This document shows, piece after piece, positions 51,636 through 60,245 of a stretch of DNA of 64,000 nucleotides. Both the position numbers and the translations under genes were made by a program. The notes under the pieces are model-generated. The model was not told the DNA's origin. It saw only the letters and a list, made by a program, of their open reading frames with translations, and did no database searches. The stretch comes from Brachybacterium sp042666875 (GTDB lineage: Bacteria > Actinomycetota > Actinomycetes > Actinomycetales > Dermabacteraceae), in NCBI RefSeq assembly GCF_042666875.1, contig NZ_JBHTCX010000011.1:62001-126000 (forward strand), read 5' to 3'. Within the stretch, counting starts at the first letter, position 1. Every line of letters starts with the position of its first letter.

Positions 51636-53287
51636 CCGCGTTCTACGGCATGGACACCGAACAGGTCCGCTCCCATGCCGACCGGCTGCGCCACGTCTCC
51701 GGCGACGTGCAAGGATTGCGGGAGCGGCTGGACGCCGTCATCCGGAGCACGGCCTGGGAAGGGCCCGACGCCGAGGACTTCCGCGGTCGATGGGACGCTC
51801 TGGCCGCCACCCACCTCTCCACCCTGTGCGACGACCTGACCACCCTGGGGGACCGGGCGCTCGGGGAGGCCGACGAGCAGGACGTGGTCTCCGATCGCGA
51901 CGGCACCGAATCCGGCCCGGCCGAGACTCCCGGATCGATCCCGGACGCCGTGGCGGCGGACATGGCCCATGGGTATCTGGAGGACGACAGCTCCTGGCTC
52001 CCGGACTGGCTCGAGGGCCCCGCCGAAGGGGCGCTGTCCGATGTCGCAGGGCTCGCCTCCGACGCGATCGGCTGGGGCGTCGACGGCGGGATAGACCTCC
52101 TGGAGACGGGGCTCGGCGGGCTCGGCGTGAACACCGACGGGATCGCACAGTTCCAGCGGGATGCGAACCACGCCGGCGGGATCCTCGAGGACTGGGCAAC
52201 CGGCGAGCGGGTTCCGACCTACGCCGAACTGGTCTCGGCGGGCCTGGTCACCACGGGCTCTGCCGGTGTGGGTGCGTACGAGGCCGTCACCGGGAACGAC
52301 ACGGCATTTCTCGATGACCGCCCGGGCGGCATCGTGGAAGGTGTCGAGACGAGCACGGAACCGGTGGCGAGTCCGCAGGATCTGGGCGACCTGGTGATCG
52401 GGAACGACGCTCTGAGGATGTCCCATGACGGCGGCGCCCTCGAGTCCGGTCAGATCGGCATCCAGGAGGTCCGCAGCGCAGATGGTGGAGATCCCTCGTA
52501 CATCGTGCAGGTCCCGCCGACGGAGGGGGCCGGGCTCGGCGAGGTGCCGGAGGCATATGGGGGCCAGGGGAACTCTCGGGACTGGGGGTCGAATCTGCGC
52601 TTGGTCGCCGGCCAGCATCCGGCGGCGATGGACGACGTCCGTGCGGCGATAGAGGAGGCTGGGGTCCCGGACGGGTCGAACGTCATGTTCGTCGGGCATT
52701 CCCAGGGAGGGATCGTGGCCTCCCATCTGGCAGCCGATCCCACTTTCAACAGCTCCTCCGGCGAGTCCGGGACATACAACGTGACCCATAGCTTCTCGGT
52801 GGGTTCGCCTGTCCAGACGGTCGTCCCGGCTCAGGGGTCGACCGAGGTGGTCAACGTGGCGCACGGACCGGTGGGGCTGGATCCGCACGGCGTCGGCGAG
52901 GTGCCGGTCGCGGTCGGCGGTCCTATCGGTCAGCCGGTCGAGGTGCCCGTCCCCACCGACGTGCAGTACACCGGTGACCCGATCGCGCAATCCGATCTGC
53001 AGGGGGCTCAAGTCGGTGGCGGCAGTCTGCAGGCACCGAATGTGCACGAGGTCGTTCTCGAGGGCAGCCCCGGGCGTGTGAGCGATGGCACCGAACCCTT
53101 GTTCGGCAATCATGACTCCTACGACCCGAACGATCCTGCGTACGGCTACTACGGAAGTGTGCAGGCCGCCACGGGTGCAGAACCGGTGCTCTCAGAGCTG
53201 CAGGAAGACATCTCGGGCTCGTACATCGGTGACGGCACCTACGTCGCCGAGTCTCATGTGGTCACCGTCGGGCGCGGCGACCACTGA
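51632..53287 (+). CDS. WXG100-domain lipase-like protein, candidate type VII secretion effector
   Basis: A 551-residue protein without signal peptide. Residues 1-95 form a WXG100-like helical hairpin: QVRSHADRLRHVSGDVQGLRERLDAVIRSTAWEGPDAEDFRGRWD, with Trp42-Glu-Gly44 in the turn. A Gly/Asp-rich linker (about 96-240) follows. The alpha/beta-hydrolase region has the nucleophile elbow GHSQG with Ser357 in VMFVGHSQGGIVASH, then THSFSVGSPVQTVVPAQG, and a candidate His494 in GNHDSY. It recalls the S. aureus type VII lipase TslA in concept. Expected action: ester or phospholipid hydrolysis in a neighbouring cell or outside. GGAGG precedes ATG 51632. No secretion machinery lies in the window. Confidence 0.75.
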   Translation: MTAFYGMDTEQVRSHADRLRHVSGDVQGLRERLDAVIRSTAWEGPDAEDFRGRWDALAATHLSTLCDDLTTLGDRALGEADEQDVVSDRDGTESGPAETPGSIPDAVAADMAHGYLEDDSSWLPDWLEGPAEGALSDVAGLASDAIGWGVDGGIDLLETGLGGLGVNTDGIAQFQRDANHAGGILEDWATGERVPTYAELVSAGLVTTGSAGVGAYEAVTGNDTAFLDDRPGGIVEGVETSTEPVASPQDLGDLVIGNDALRMSHDGGALESGQIGIQEVRSADGGDPSYIVQVPPTEGAGLGEVPEAYGGQGNSRDWGSNLRLVAGQHPAAMDDVRAAIEEAGVPDGSNVMFVGHSQGGIVASHLAADPTFNSSSGESGTYNVTHSFSVGSPVQTVVPAQGSTEVVNVAHGPVGLDPHGVGEVPVAVGGPIGQPVEVPVPTDVQYTGDPIAQSDLQGAQVGGGSLQAPNVHEVVLEGSPGRVSDGTEPLFGNHDSYDPNDPAYGYYGSVQAATGAEPVLSELQEDISGSYIGDGTYVAESHVVTVGRGDH

Positions 53288-53421
53288 TTCGGGAGGGGTC
53301 GGCAGAACAGTCTCGCTCCGTGTCGCCCTTGGGCGCACGGTCTGGTTCATGGAGCCGGCAACGGCCCGGAGTCCAGACGATCTCGCCGGGATCTTCGGGG
53401 CGCTGCGCGTCATCACCGCTG

Positions 53422-53838
53422 TCAGGCGAGGCCGTATCGTTCGTACAGCAGCTCGATGCGCACTCGCGAGTCCGGTACCAGCTCGTGGTCCAGGTCGAAG
53501 ACCGTGATCTCTTCGCCACCGTCCCGACCGGTGAACGACGAGACGTCCAAGTGGTCGTATCCGTTCTCCCGAGCAGCCACGCGGGCGATCGCGCCCACTG
53601 CCTCATCGAAGACATCGACCGGTCCACCCGTTCCCGGGGATATGTGCACCGTCCCCGAGAGACCGACGCCGAACTCGGCACCGCGACGAATCTCGAGTTC
53701 GACGGAATCGACATCGGGGATCTCCGAGATGGCGGCGATGAGCTGGTCAGTGACGCCGTCGTCCGTCTGGCCGCAGGCAGCCAGCAGCAGCGCTGACAGG
53801 CCCGTGATGGACCCCAGCACAGTTCGTCGGCTCACCAC
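53422..53838 (-). CDS. Small lipoprotein convergent with the WXG-lipase; possible immunity protein
   Basis: A 138-residue protein starting at GTG 53838 (or 53835). SRRTVLGSITGLSALLLAACGQ has a twin-Arg-like start, a hydrophobic core and the lipobox LAAC, predicting a lipid-anchored outer protein. The rest (TDQLIAAISEIPDVDSVELEIRRGAEFGVGLSGTVHI and RVRIELLYERYGLA) suggests an alpha/beta fold like small BON or YajG-type domains, but I recognise no family. It ends 134 nt from the lipase gene end on the opposite strand. Lipoprotein immunity proteins are known for type VII lipases in Firmicutes, hence the suggestion; convergent orientation argues for caution. Confidence 0.6.
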   Translation of the reverse strand: MVSRRTVLGSITGLSALLLAACGQTDDGVTDQLIAAISEIPDVDSVELEIRRGAEFGVGLSGTVHISPGTGGPVDVFDEAVGAIARVAARENGYDHLDVSSFTGRDGGEEITVFDLDHELVPDSRVRIELLYERYGLA

Positions 53839-54108
53839 GTTCCCCCACCTCTCCACACGGGTCGAGTTCCAGCATGCCATGTGCTCCGGTCGTGCCCGCG
53901 GTTCGTTCCCGTGCCCAGCGCGGTCTTCGCAGTCACGAGCATAGGCATCTGACGCACACAGCGCTTTCGACGGCGGAGCGCCAGCTGCGCGCCGCAGGCA
54001 GCAGCACTCGGTGCGCCTCGTCTGCTCACCACGGTCACACCTCTTTCGATGCCTCGCGCTTCGTCATGCCACCTGAGCACACCGGGAGTGTCGCGGGCCC
54101 GAGGCGCC

Positions 54109-54120
54109 TATGCTCGAGTC
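54109..54120 (+). promoter_or_regulatory. Leaderless-type -10 element (TATGCT)
   Basis: TATGCT (54109-54114), CGAGTC, then ATG 54121. No ribosome binding site is present. The preceding 53881-54108 region shows no gene. Confidence 0.6.
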
Positions 54121-55035
54121 ATGGCACAGCAGTGGCCGCCTCCGACCGGCGCGGACCGGGACCCCTCCCCGGTCCCGTCCGATATGGAACCACTCGCCGA
54201 CGACGAACCGCTCGGGCTGCCGGACTACGGCGCCGATGGCCACCCCTCAGGTCCCGAGAGGCTCAGCGCCTTCGGGGACGGCGGGCCGCCCGGGGCGGCT
54301 CTCGGGGACTCGGCCCGCGGAGAACCAGCTCTCCGCGGCCCGGGCAGCCGGGACCCATCCCACCGCGGCCCTGCCCGCCCGGAGGGCGGCATCCCGCCCT
54401 GGGCGATCGTCGCGATCGTGGCCCTGCAGGTGGTCGGCATGCTCGCCGCCGTCGGCCTGGTCGTCGGCGGCGCCGTGCGACTGCTCGACACCGGGGAGCC
54501 GGCACCTGCCCAGCCTCCCGCGGCCACCCCGTCGGAGCAGGAGACCGATCCGGAGCGAGAGCCCGGCGAGGTCACCGACTCGGCAGGCCGGCCCGTGACC
54601 GACGGGACCGGCGGCTTCGACGACCCGGCGACCGTCGGCGAGCACACCGTCTCCTGGAGCACGTGGTCCGACGGCACCATCAGCGTCACCCCGACGGACG
54701 TGGACACCGAGGCCACCCTGCCCGGGGCGGCCGGTGAGGACGTCGTCGAGGACGGTTTCCGCATGGTCATGGTGACCTTCGAGGTCCGCTACGACGGGCC
54801 GGGCCGGCTCGCCCCCGTCGAGGAGCTGTGGCTGACCGGCGAATCCGAGCGCTCCTACTACCAGGATGCCGCCGAAGGACTGGTCCCGGACCCGATGGAG
54901 GCGATCGAGCCGCTCGGCGACGGGGAGAGCGCGACCTTCCGCAGCATCTACATCCTGCCCGAGCCGGAAGTCGCAGGGTTCCGGCTCGGCGTCGAGACGT
55001 TCAACGGGGAAGTGCTCTACTTCGACGGCGCGTGA
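54121..55035 (+). CDS. Membrane-anchored protein with DUF4352-like outer domain
   Basis: A 304-residue protein. Residues 1-90 are a Pro/Gly/Asp-rich cytoplasmic tail, followed by one helix (PPWAIVAIVALQVVGMLAAVGLVVGGAV, about 94-120), a Pro/Glu stalk, and a beta-sandwich-like domain (about 175-304): VSWSTWSDGTISVTPTDVD, RMVMVTFEVRYDGPGRLAPVEELWL, EAIEPLGDGESATFRSIYILPEPEVAGFRLGVETF. The last block is the usual ending of DUF4352-type proteins, which are often lipoproteins or stalked surface proteins of unknown role. It resembles the 57597 protein in layout. Confidence 0.72.
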   Translation: MAQQWPPPTGADRDPSPVPSDMEPLADDEPLGLPDYGADGHPSGPERLSAFGDGGPPGAALGDSARGEPALRGPGSRDPSHRGPARPEGGIPPWAIVAIVALQVVGMLAAVGLVVGGAVRLLDTGEPAPAQPPAATPSEQETDPEREPGEVTDSAGRPVTDGTGGFDDPATVGEHTVSWSTWSDGTISVTPTDVDTEATLPGAAGEDVVEDGFRMVMVTFEVRYDGPGRLAPVEELWLTGESERSYYQDAAEGLVPDPMEAIEPLGDGESATFRSIYILPEPEVAGFRLGVETFNGEVLYFDGA

Positions 55036-55190
55036 GATCGACGGTGGCTCTCCGCGGCGGGGGCCTCGCCGCCGGGGCGCGCGGTGGACACCCGCCGACG
55101 CGCTGAGGCATGATCTATCTGAAACCGGCGGTATCAGGCAACTGGGCGGAGCCCGCCGGCACTCGACGAAGAGATCGCGAAAGGCCACTG

Positions 55191-57413
55191 ATGAGCAGCT
55201 ACACCGAGCACGTCACCCGAGTCCTGACCGCAGATCGCGAGCACCCCGGGCTCGGCACCGTGGCCGTGCTGACCTTCGCGCCCCCGGAGGGTGAGGACAA
55301 GCGGCCCGCGACCCTCGGTCCGCGCTCGCTCGAGGCCGTCACCGGCGCGATCTCCACCGCCCTGGACCGCGCCGAGGCCGGCGAGATCCAGGCGATCGCC
55401 CTGACCGGCTCCGGACGCGTGTTCCTCGCCGGCGCCGATCTCTCGATGTTCTCCGACCCCGACGTGCTCGAGAGCGTCGAGACCATGACGCGGGCCGCGC
55501 ACGCGCTCCAGATCCGCGTGCGCTCCAGCCCCGTCCCGATCCTCGCCCACCTCAACGGGGCCGCCCTCGGAGGCGGCCTCGAGGTGGCGCTGATGGCCGA
55601 CGTGCGCACCGTCGCCCCGGGCGTCACGGGCATCGGCCTGCCCGAGACCAGCCTGGGCATCCTGCCCGGCTGGGGCGGCACCACCCTGCTGCAGTCCGTC
55701 GTCGGCCCCGAGACCGCCGCCCGGATGATCCTCGAGGACCCCGCCCGCGACAAGCAGCTCGGCACCGACCAGGCCCTCGAGACCGGACTGGCCGACGAGC
55801 TCGCCGCGGACCTGGACGAAGCGCTCGACGAGTTCGCCGCCCTGGTCGCCGCGCACATCGACGTCGATGAGGCCGACACCGACATCGTCGACCCCGCGGT
55901 GGCCGAGGCCGCCGTGGAGACCCGGCTGGCCGCGGAGACGACCATCCCGGGTGCCTGGGCCGGTCGCGCCGTCCCGCTTCCCGCCGAGGGCACCCCCGAG
56001 GCCGAGGCGCTGCGCGACGCACTCGATGCCCCGCACGGCGCGGCCGAGACCCGCCGCACCTGGGCGGCGCGGCTGGAGATGCAGGGAGCCCCCGCCGTCG
56101 CCCGCGCCCTCGAACTGCTCCAGCAGCTGCCCGGCTCCGACCTGCCCGCCGCCCTGGACCGCGAGGCCGCCGCCCTGGGTGAGCTGGCCCGCAGCGACGC
56201 CGCCGCGGCCTCCATGTACGCCGCCGAGCTGCTGCGCCGCGGCAAGCCCGGCCGCGCCCCGGTCGACGGCGCCCGCGAGATCCGCCGCGTCGGCGTGGCC
56301 GGTGCCGGATTGATGGCCTCCCAGATCGCCGCGCAGCTCGCCCTCGGTCTCCAGGTCCCCGTCGTCATGCGCGATCTCGACCAGAGCATCGCGGAGAAGG
56401 GCCTGGCGGCTGCCCGCGATGTCGTGGCCCAGGCCGCCGCCCGGGGGAAGCTCGACGAGGACACCGCCACCCGGGTGGCCGGCGGGCTGACGGCCACGAC
56501 CGATCTGGCCGAGCTCGAAGGCTGCGACCTCGTGCTGGAAGCCGTCCCCGAGGTGCTGGGGGTCAAGAAGTCCGTCTTCGCCGAGCTGGAGAGCGTGCTC
56601 GCCCCCGACGCCCTGCTGGCCACCAACACCTCCTCGCTGTCCGTCGCGCGGATGGCCGAGGATCTCGAGCACCCCGAGCGCGTGGTGGGCCTGCACTTCT
56701 TCAACCCGGTCGCCAAGATGCCGCTGGTCGAGGTGGTCCATACCGAGGTCACCGACGACGCTGCTCTGGCGACCGGACTGGAGGTGGTGCGCCGCCTGCG
56801 GAAGTTCGCTGTGCGCAGCGCCGACGCGCCCGGCTTCATCGTCAATCGGCTGCTGTTCCGCGTGCTGGGCGCGGTGCTCGCCTCCCTCGACGCCGGCGCC
56901 GATCCCCAGGAGGTCGACGCCTCCCTGGATGCGCTCGGCCTGCCGATGCGTCCCCTCGAGCTGCTGGACCTGGTGGGCCTGGCCGTCGCCGACCACGTCG
57001 GCGCGGTGCTGGCCGACGAGCTCGGCGCCCGTTTCTACGCCTCCCCGGGGCTGACCGCCATGGCCGAGCGGGGTGCCCGCTTCACCGAGCGCAGCAGGAC
57101 TGCCGTCCACCCGCCGGTCTCGCCGTCGGTCGCGGAGGTCTTCGCCGCCGACGGCGGGGGAGCCGGTGCGGCGCAGGCCCCCGTCGGCGACGCCCTGCTC
57201 GAGAAGGTCCAGGACGGCCTGGCCGAGGAGATCGCCCTGATGCTCGAGGCCGGAGTGGTCCAGCGACCCGAGCAGGTCGACCTGGCTCTGATCCTCGGAG
57301 CCGGTTTCCCGCGCCATCGCGGCGGCATCACGCCGTACCTCGACGTCAGCGGTGCGTCCCGGCGTGTCGTGGGTCGGACTTTCCACGGGGAACTGTTCAC
57401 AGGGCGGCTCTGA
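55191..57413 (+). CDS. fadB: Fatty-acid beta-oxidation multifunctional enzyme (FadB type)
   Basis: A 740-residue enzyme that hydrates enoyl-CoA and oxidises 3-hydroxyacyl-CoA. The enoyl-CoA hydratase domain (1-190) has the oxyanion loop VFLAGADLSMF and the Glu-bearing NGAALGGGLEVALMADVR and GLPETSLGILPGWGG. The dehydrogenase domain starts at about 365 with the NAD motif RRVGVAGAGLMASQIAAQLA, then EAVPE, TNTSSLSVARMA and the catalytic His in VGLHFFNPVAKM. The C-terminal helical pair follows (GFIVNRLLFRVLGAVLASLDAG, LILGAGFPRHRGGI). The usual NAD motif GxGxMG has Ala for the last Gly. AAAGG precedes ATG 55191. It likely cooperates with the thiolase at 39326. Confidence 0.93.
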   Translation: MSSYTEHVTRVLTADREHPGLGTVAVLTFAPPEGEDKRPATLGPRSLEAVTGAISTALDRAEAGEIQAIALTGSGRVFLAGADLSMFSDPDVLESVETMTRAAHALQIRVRSSPVPILAHLNGAALGGGLEVALMADVRTVAPGVTGIGLPETSLGILPGWGGTTLLQSVVGPETAARMILEDPARDKQLGTDQALETGLADELAADLDEALDEFAALVAAHIDVDEADTDIVDPAVAEAAVETRLAAETTIPGAWAGRAVPLPAEGTPEAEALRDALDAPHGAAETRRTWAARLEMQGAPAVARALELLQQLPGSDLPAALDREAAALGELARSDAAAASMYAAELLRRGKPGRAPVDGAREIRRVGVAGAGLMASQIAAQLALGLQVPVVMRDLDQSIAEKGLAAARDVVAQAAARGKLDEDTATRVAGGLTATTDLAELEGCDLVLEAVPEVLGVKKSVFAELESVLAPDALLATNTSSLSVARMAEDLEHPERVVGLHFFNPVAKMPLVEVVHTEVTDDAALATGLEVVRRLRKFAVRSADAPGFIVNRLLFRVLGAVLASLDAGADPQEVDASLDALGLPMRPLELLDLVGLAVADHVGAVLADELGARFYASPGLTAMAERGARFTERSRTAVHPPVSPSVAEVFAADGGGAGAAQAPVGDALLEKVQDGLAEEIALMLEAGVVQRPEQVDLALILGAGFPRHRGGITPYLDVSGASRRVVGRTFHGELFTGRL

Positions 57414-57509
57414 ATCGGCCGCCGTCGAGCTTCTGCGGGACTGCTTTCTCTCGCCCGTTCGTAACCGGATAGCGATGTCGAAGGCATCGCTCCCGGTGGG
57501 CACGCCCCG

Positions 57510-57515
57510 TACTAT
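57510..57515 (+). promoter_or_regulatory. Candidate -10 element (TACTAT)
   Basis: TACTAT lies 81 nt before ATG 57597, giving a leader of about 75 nt with a ribosome binding site (GGAAAAG). No convincing -35 is visible. The gap 57414-57596 contains nothing else. Confidence 0.35.
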
Positions 57516-57596
57516 GTGACGGTCAGGCCCAGGGGTCGGACCGCACAAGACGTACCGGGAGAGAGGGGACGGCGCTGTCTACGCGCCGGAAAAGAT

Positions 57597-58616
57597 ATGT
57601 CGCAGCCACCGCAGAACGGATGGGGTCAGCCCCCCTCCGGTGATTCCCACGGGCAGCCTTCTCCGGACGGTGGGTACGGGGACTACGGTCAGCCGTCCCC
57701 GAACGGCGGCTTCGGCCAGGAGCAGCCGAGCGATTACGGCCAGCCGCCGCAGGCCGACTACGGTCAGGCCTCCGCAGATGCCCCCTACGGTCAGGCGTCG
57801 CCGAACGCCGGCTACGGGCAGGACGCCTCCTTCGCGCCGTCCTTCGGCGGCGACTCGGGTGAGGGCTTCACCCCGCAGGGCGGCGAGAAGAAGTCCGGGG
57901 GCGCGAAGGTCCCGATCATCATCTGCGCCGGCTGCGCGGTCCTCGCGCTCCTGCTCGTCATCGTCGGCGGCGGCATCTTCCTGTTCACCCGCGACGGTGG
58001 CGACGAGGACACCAGCGGCGGGGGCGAGACGACTCAGGAGGAGACCACCGAGGAGGAGACCTCTGAGGAGGAGGCCACCGAGGAGGAGCCGACGGAGGAG
58101 GAGACCACCGAGGAGGAGACCTCGGCGGAGGAGACCACTGAGGAGGAGTCCCAGGGCGGATCCTCCGGGGGAGCCGCGACGAAGGATGATCCGGCCGCGC
58201 TCGGTGAGACCGTGACCATCGACGATGGCGACGGCGGCACCATCGACGTCACCCTCGGCGAGCCGAACTGGGACGCCACCGACGAGGTCCTGGAGGCCAA
58301 CTCGTACAACGAGGAGCCCGCCGAGGGCGAGACCTACATCCTGGTGCCTATCACGGCGACGTACCACGGCGATGACAGCCTCGAGCCGGGCTTCTCGATC
58401 CTGGTCGAGTACGTCTCCGATGCCGGGAACAGCTACTCGCTCACCAGCGCCGTGGCGCCCAAGGACAGCCTCGACGTGGGCACGCTCTACGACGGCGGCA
58501 CCGGCGAATGGGAAGTGCCGCTGCTGGTTCCGGAGGACCAGGTCGAGGGCGGCGCGTTCACCGTCAGCAGCCTGCTCGACTTCAGCGGCGACCCCGCCTG
58601 GATCTCAGCCACCTGA
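57597..58616 (+). CDS. Stalked membrane protein with DUF4352-like outer domain
   Basis: A 339-residue protein. Residues 1-100 are a Gln/Gly/Tyr/Pro-rich cytoplasmic tail with YGQ repeats (DYGQPSPNGGFGQ and so on). One helix follows (VPIIICAGCAVLALLLVIVGGGIFLFT, about 104-130), then a Glu/Thr stalk of about 60 residues in EETTEEE repeats, then a beta-rich domain of about 140 residues (TYILVPITATYHGDDSLEPGFSILVEYVSDAGNSYS, GTGEWEVPLLVPEDQVEGGAFTVSSLLDF). The outer domain fits the DUF4352 type, as at 54121. A strong hairpin follows the stop. The function is unknown; such tails resemble those of actinobacterial septal or secretion-linked proteins. Confidence 0.75.
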   Translation: MSQPPQNGWGQPPSGDSHGQPSPDGGYGDYGQPSPNGGFGQEQPSDYGQPPQADYGQASADAPYGQASPNAGYGQDASFAPSFGGDSGEGFTPQGGEKKSGGAKVPIIICAGCAVLALLLVIVGGGIFLFTRDGGDEDTSGGGETTQEETTEEETSEEEATEEEPTEEETTEEETSAEETTEEESQGGSSGGAATKDDPAALGETVTIDDGDGGTIDVTLGEPNWDATDEVLEANSYNEEPAEGETYILVPITATYHGDDSLEPGFSILVEYVSDAGNSYSLTSAVAPKDSLDVGTLYDGGTGEWEVPLLVPEDQVEGGAFTVSSLLDFSGDPAWISAT

Positions 58617-58634
58617 TCTGATCCCGCGCGGACC

Positions 58635-58683
58635 ACGACGGCCCGCCTGCTCCTGGAGAACCGGTGAGGAGGCGGGCCGTCGT
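58635..58683 (+). terminator. Intrinsic hairpin after the stalked membrane protein gene
   Basis: ACGACGGCCCGCCT (58635-58648) pairs perfectly with AGGCGGGCCGTCGT (58670-58683) through a 21-nt loop that can add a few more pairs. It begins 19 nt after the stop at 58616. The rest of the gap to 58845 has a 13-bp direct repeat (GAGGCACGAGGAC, about 58727-58752) and no gene. Confidence 0.75.
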
Positions 58684-58845
58684 CGTGCGGTCGGTCCCGG
58701 CCACCCCGGCGAGAGGGTCTCGAGGCACGAGGACGAGGCACGAGGACGACAGTGCGCCGGGACGGCACCTTCGAGGTGTACACGCCGTGGACCGAAGGGG
58801 CCGGCTCGATCTGGGTCGCGGCCGGATGAGCCGACCTCGGCGCAG

Positions 58846-60069
58846 TCAGCAGCGGTGCCGCGCCCAGGACTCGAGGCGCTCCAGGGACTGCTCGATCGTG
58901 GCGTGGCTCTTGCAGAAGGCGAAGCGCAGGTACGAGCTCGCCTCCCCGGCCGCGCCGTCGCGGTAGAAGGCCGACAGCGGGATCGCGACCACGCCGGCCT
59001 CCTCGGGCAGCCGCTCGCACAGAGCCATGGCGTCGGCTTCGCCCAGCGGCGCGGCGTCGGCCGCGGTGAAGTAGCCCGCCTCGGGCACGCTGACCCGGAA
59101 ACCGATCGAGCGCAGGCCCTGGGTCAGCAGGTCGCGGCGAGCACGCAGACTGTCGGCGAGATCCTGGAAGGCAGAGGTCGGCATGCCCAATCCTGCCGCC
59201 ACGGCCGGCTGGAACGGCGCCCCGGAGGCGTAGGTGAGCCACTGCTTGACCCCGGTGATGGCCGTGACCAGCTCGGGCCGGGCGGTGATCCAGCCGATCT
59301 TCCAGCCCGTGACCGAGAACGTCTTGCCCGCCGAGGAGATCGAGACCGTGCGATCCTGCGCACCGGGCAGGGTGGCGATCGGCAGGTGGGCCGGGCCGAA
59401 GGTGAGGTGCTCGTAGACCTCGTCGGTCACGATGATCGCGTCGTGCCGGGCGGCCTCCTCGGCGATCGCCTGCAGCGCTCCGACCCACAGCATCACGCCG
59501 GTGGGGTTGTGCGGGGTGTTCACCAGTACCACGCGGGTGCGGTCGGAGAAGGCCGCACGCAGAGCGACCTCGTCGACCTCCAGCACCAGGTCGCCGGAGG
59601 CGTCGGCGCGGGAGGTCAGCGGGACCGTGCGATGCACACCGCCCGCGAGCGCGATCAGCGCCGCGTACTGGTCGTAGAACGGCTCCAGCGTCACGACCTC
59701 GTCGCCCGGCTCCACCAGGGCCAGGATGGTCGCGGCCAGCGCTTCGGTGGCACCCGTGGTCACCAGCACCTCGCTGCCGGCGTCCCAGTGCAGCCCGTAC
59801 CACTGCGACTGGTGCTCGGCGATCGCCTCGCGCAGCACGGCCTCGCCGATGCCCGGCGGGTACTGGTTGCGGCCGGCACGGATCGCGCTCACCGCGGCGT
59901 CGGCCACCACGGCGGGAGGATCGTCGTCGGGGAAGCCCTGGCCGAGGTTCAGCGCGCCGAGCTCGGCGGCCTTCGCGGACATGCGGGCGAACACGGTGGG
60001 GCGGGCCTCGCCGCCGGCGAGCAGGCCGGCAGCGGCGGCGGCGCGGGTCCAGGGGCCGGTGGTGTCCAT
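58846..60069 (-). CDS. Class I/II PLP-dependent aminotransferase
   Basis: A 407-residue aminotransferase of the kynurenine/methionine aminotransferase-like group. The PLP Lys249 lies in SISSAGKTFSVTGWKIGW. LNLGQGFPDDDPPAVV and GRNQYPPGIGEAVLREAIAEH are the N-terminal blocks, NTPHNPTG carries the Asn that contacts PLP, DEVYEHLTF the Asp, and YLRFAFCKSHATIEQSLERL the substrate carboxylate-binding Arg region. It transfers amino groups from amino acids (Met, aromatic or kynurenine-like) to 2-oxoacids; the substrate is not certain. ATG 60069 is preferred. CAGACT stands 7 nt upstream, a weak leaderless match. Confidence 0.9.
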   Translation of the reverse strand: MDTTGPWTRAAAAAGLLAGGEARPTVFARMSAKAAELGALNLGQGFPDDDPPAVVADAAVSAIRAGRNQYPPGIGEAVLREAIAEHQSQWYGLHWDAGSEVLVTTGATEALAATILALVEPGDEVVTLEPFYDQYAALIALAGGVHRTVPLTSRADASGDLVLEVDEVALRAAFSDRTRVVLVNTPHNPTGVMLWVGALQAIAEEAARHDAIIVTDEVYEHLTFGPAHLPIATLPGAQDRTVSISSAGKTFSVTGWKIGWITARPELVTAITGVKQWLTYASGAPFQPAVAAGLGMPTSAFQDLADSLRARRDLLTQGLRSIGFRVSVPEAGYFTAADAAPLGEADAMALCERLPEEAGVVAIPLSAFYRDGAAGEASSYLRFAFCKSHATIEQSLERLESWARHRC

Positions 60070-60245
60070 GGCCACGAGTCTGTCAGAGACGGACCGGGAT
60101 CGCCGGGGCAGTCCGGCGGAGCCGGTGTGCCGGGGTGCGCCGGCGTGTGACGGGACAGGGCGCCGGGCGGGGCCGGGCGCCGCGCGAGGCCGGGCGCCGC
60201 GCGGGGAACCAGGCCGGCCGGCCGCGTCACGGCCCGTCGGCCGTC

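Noticed and set aside
55134..57548. An 804-codon minus-strand frame across fadB
   Set aside because: Antisense shadow of a multidomain enzyme with intact active-site motifs.
58664..58966. A 100-codon plus-strand frame after the terminator
   Set aside because: It overlaps the hairpin and the 3' end of the aminotransferase gene, is Arg-rich and has no ribosome binding site.
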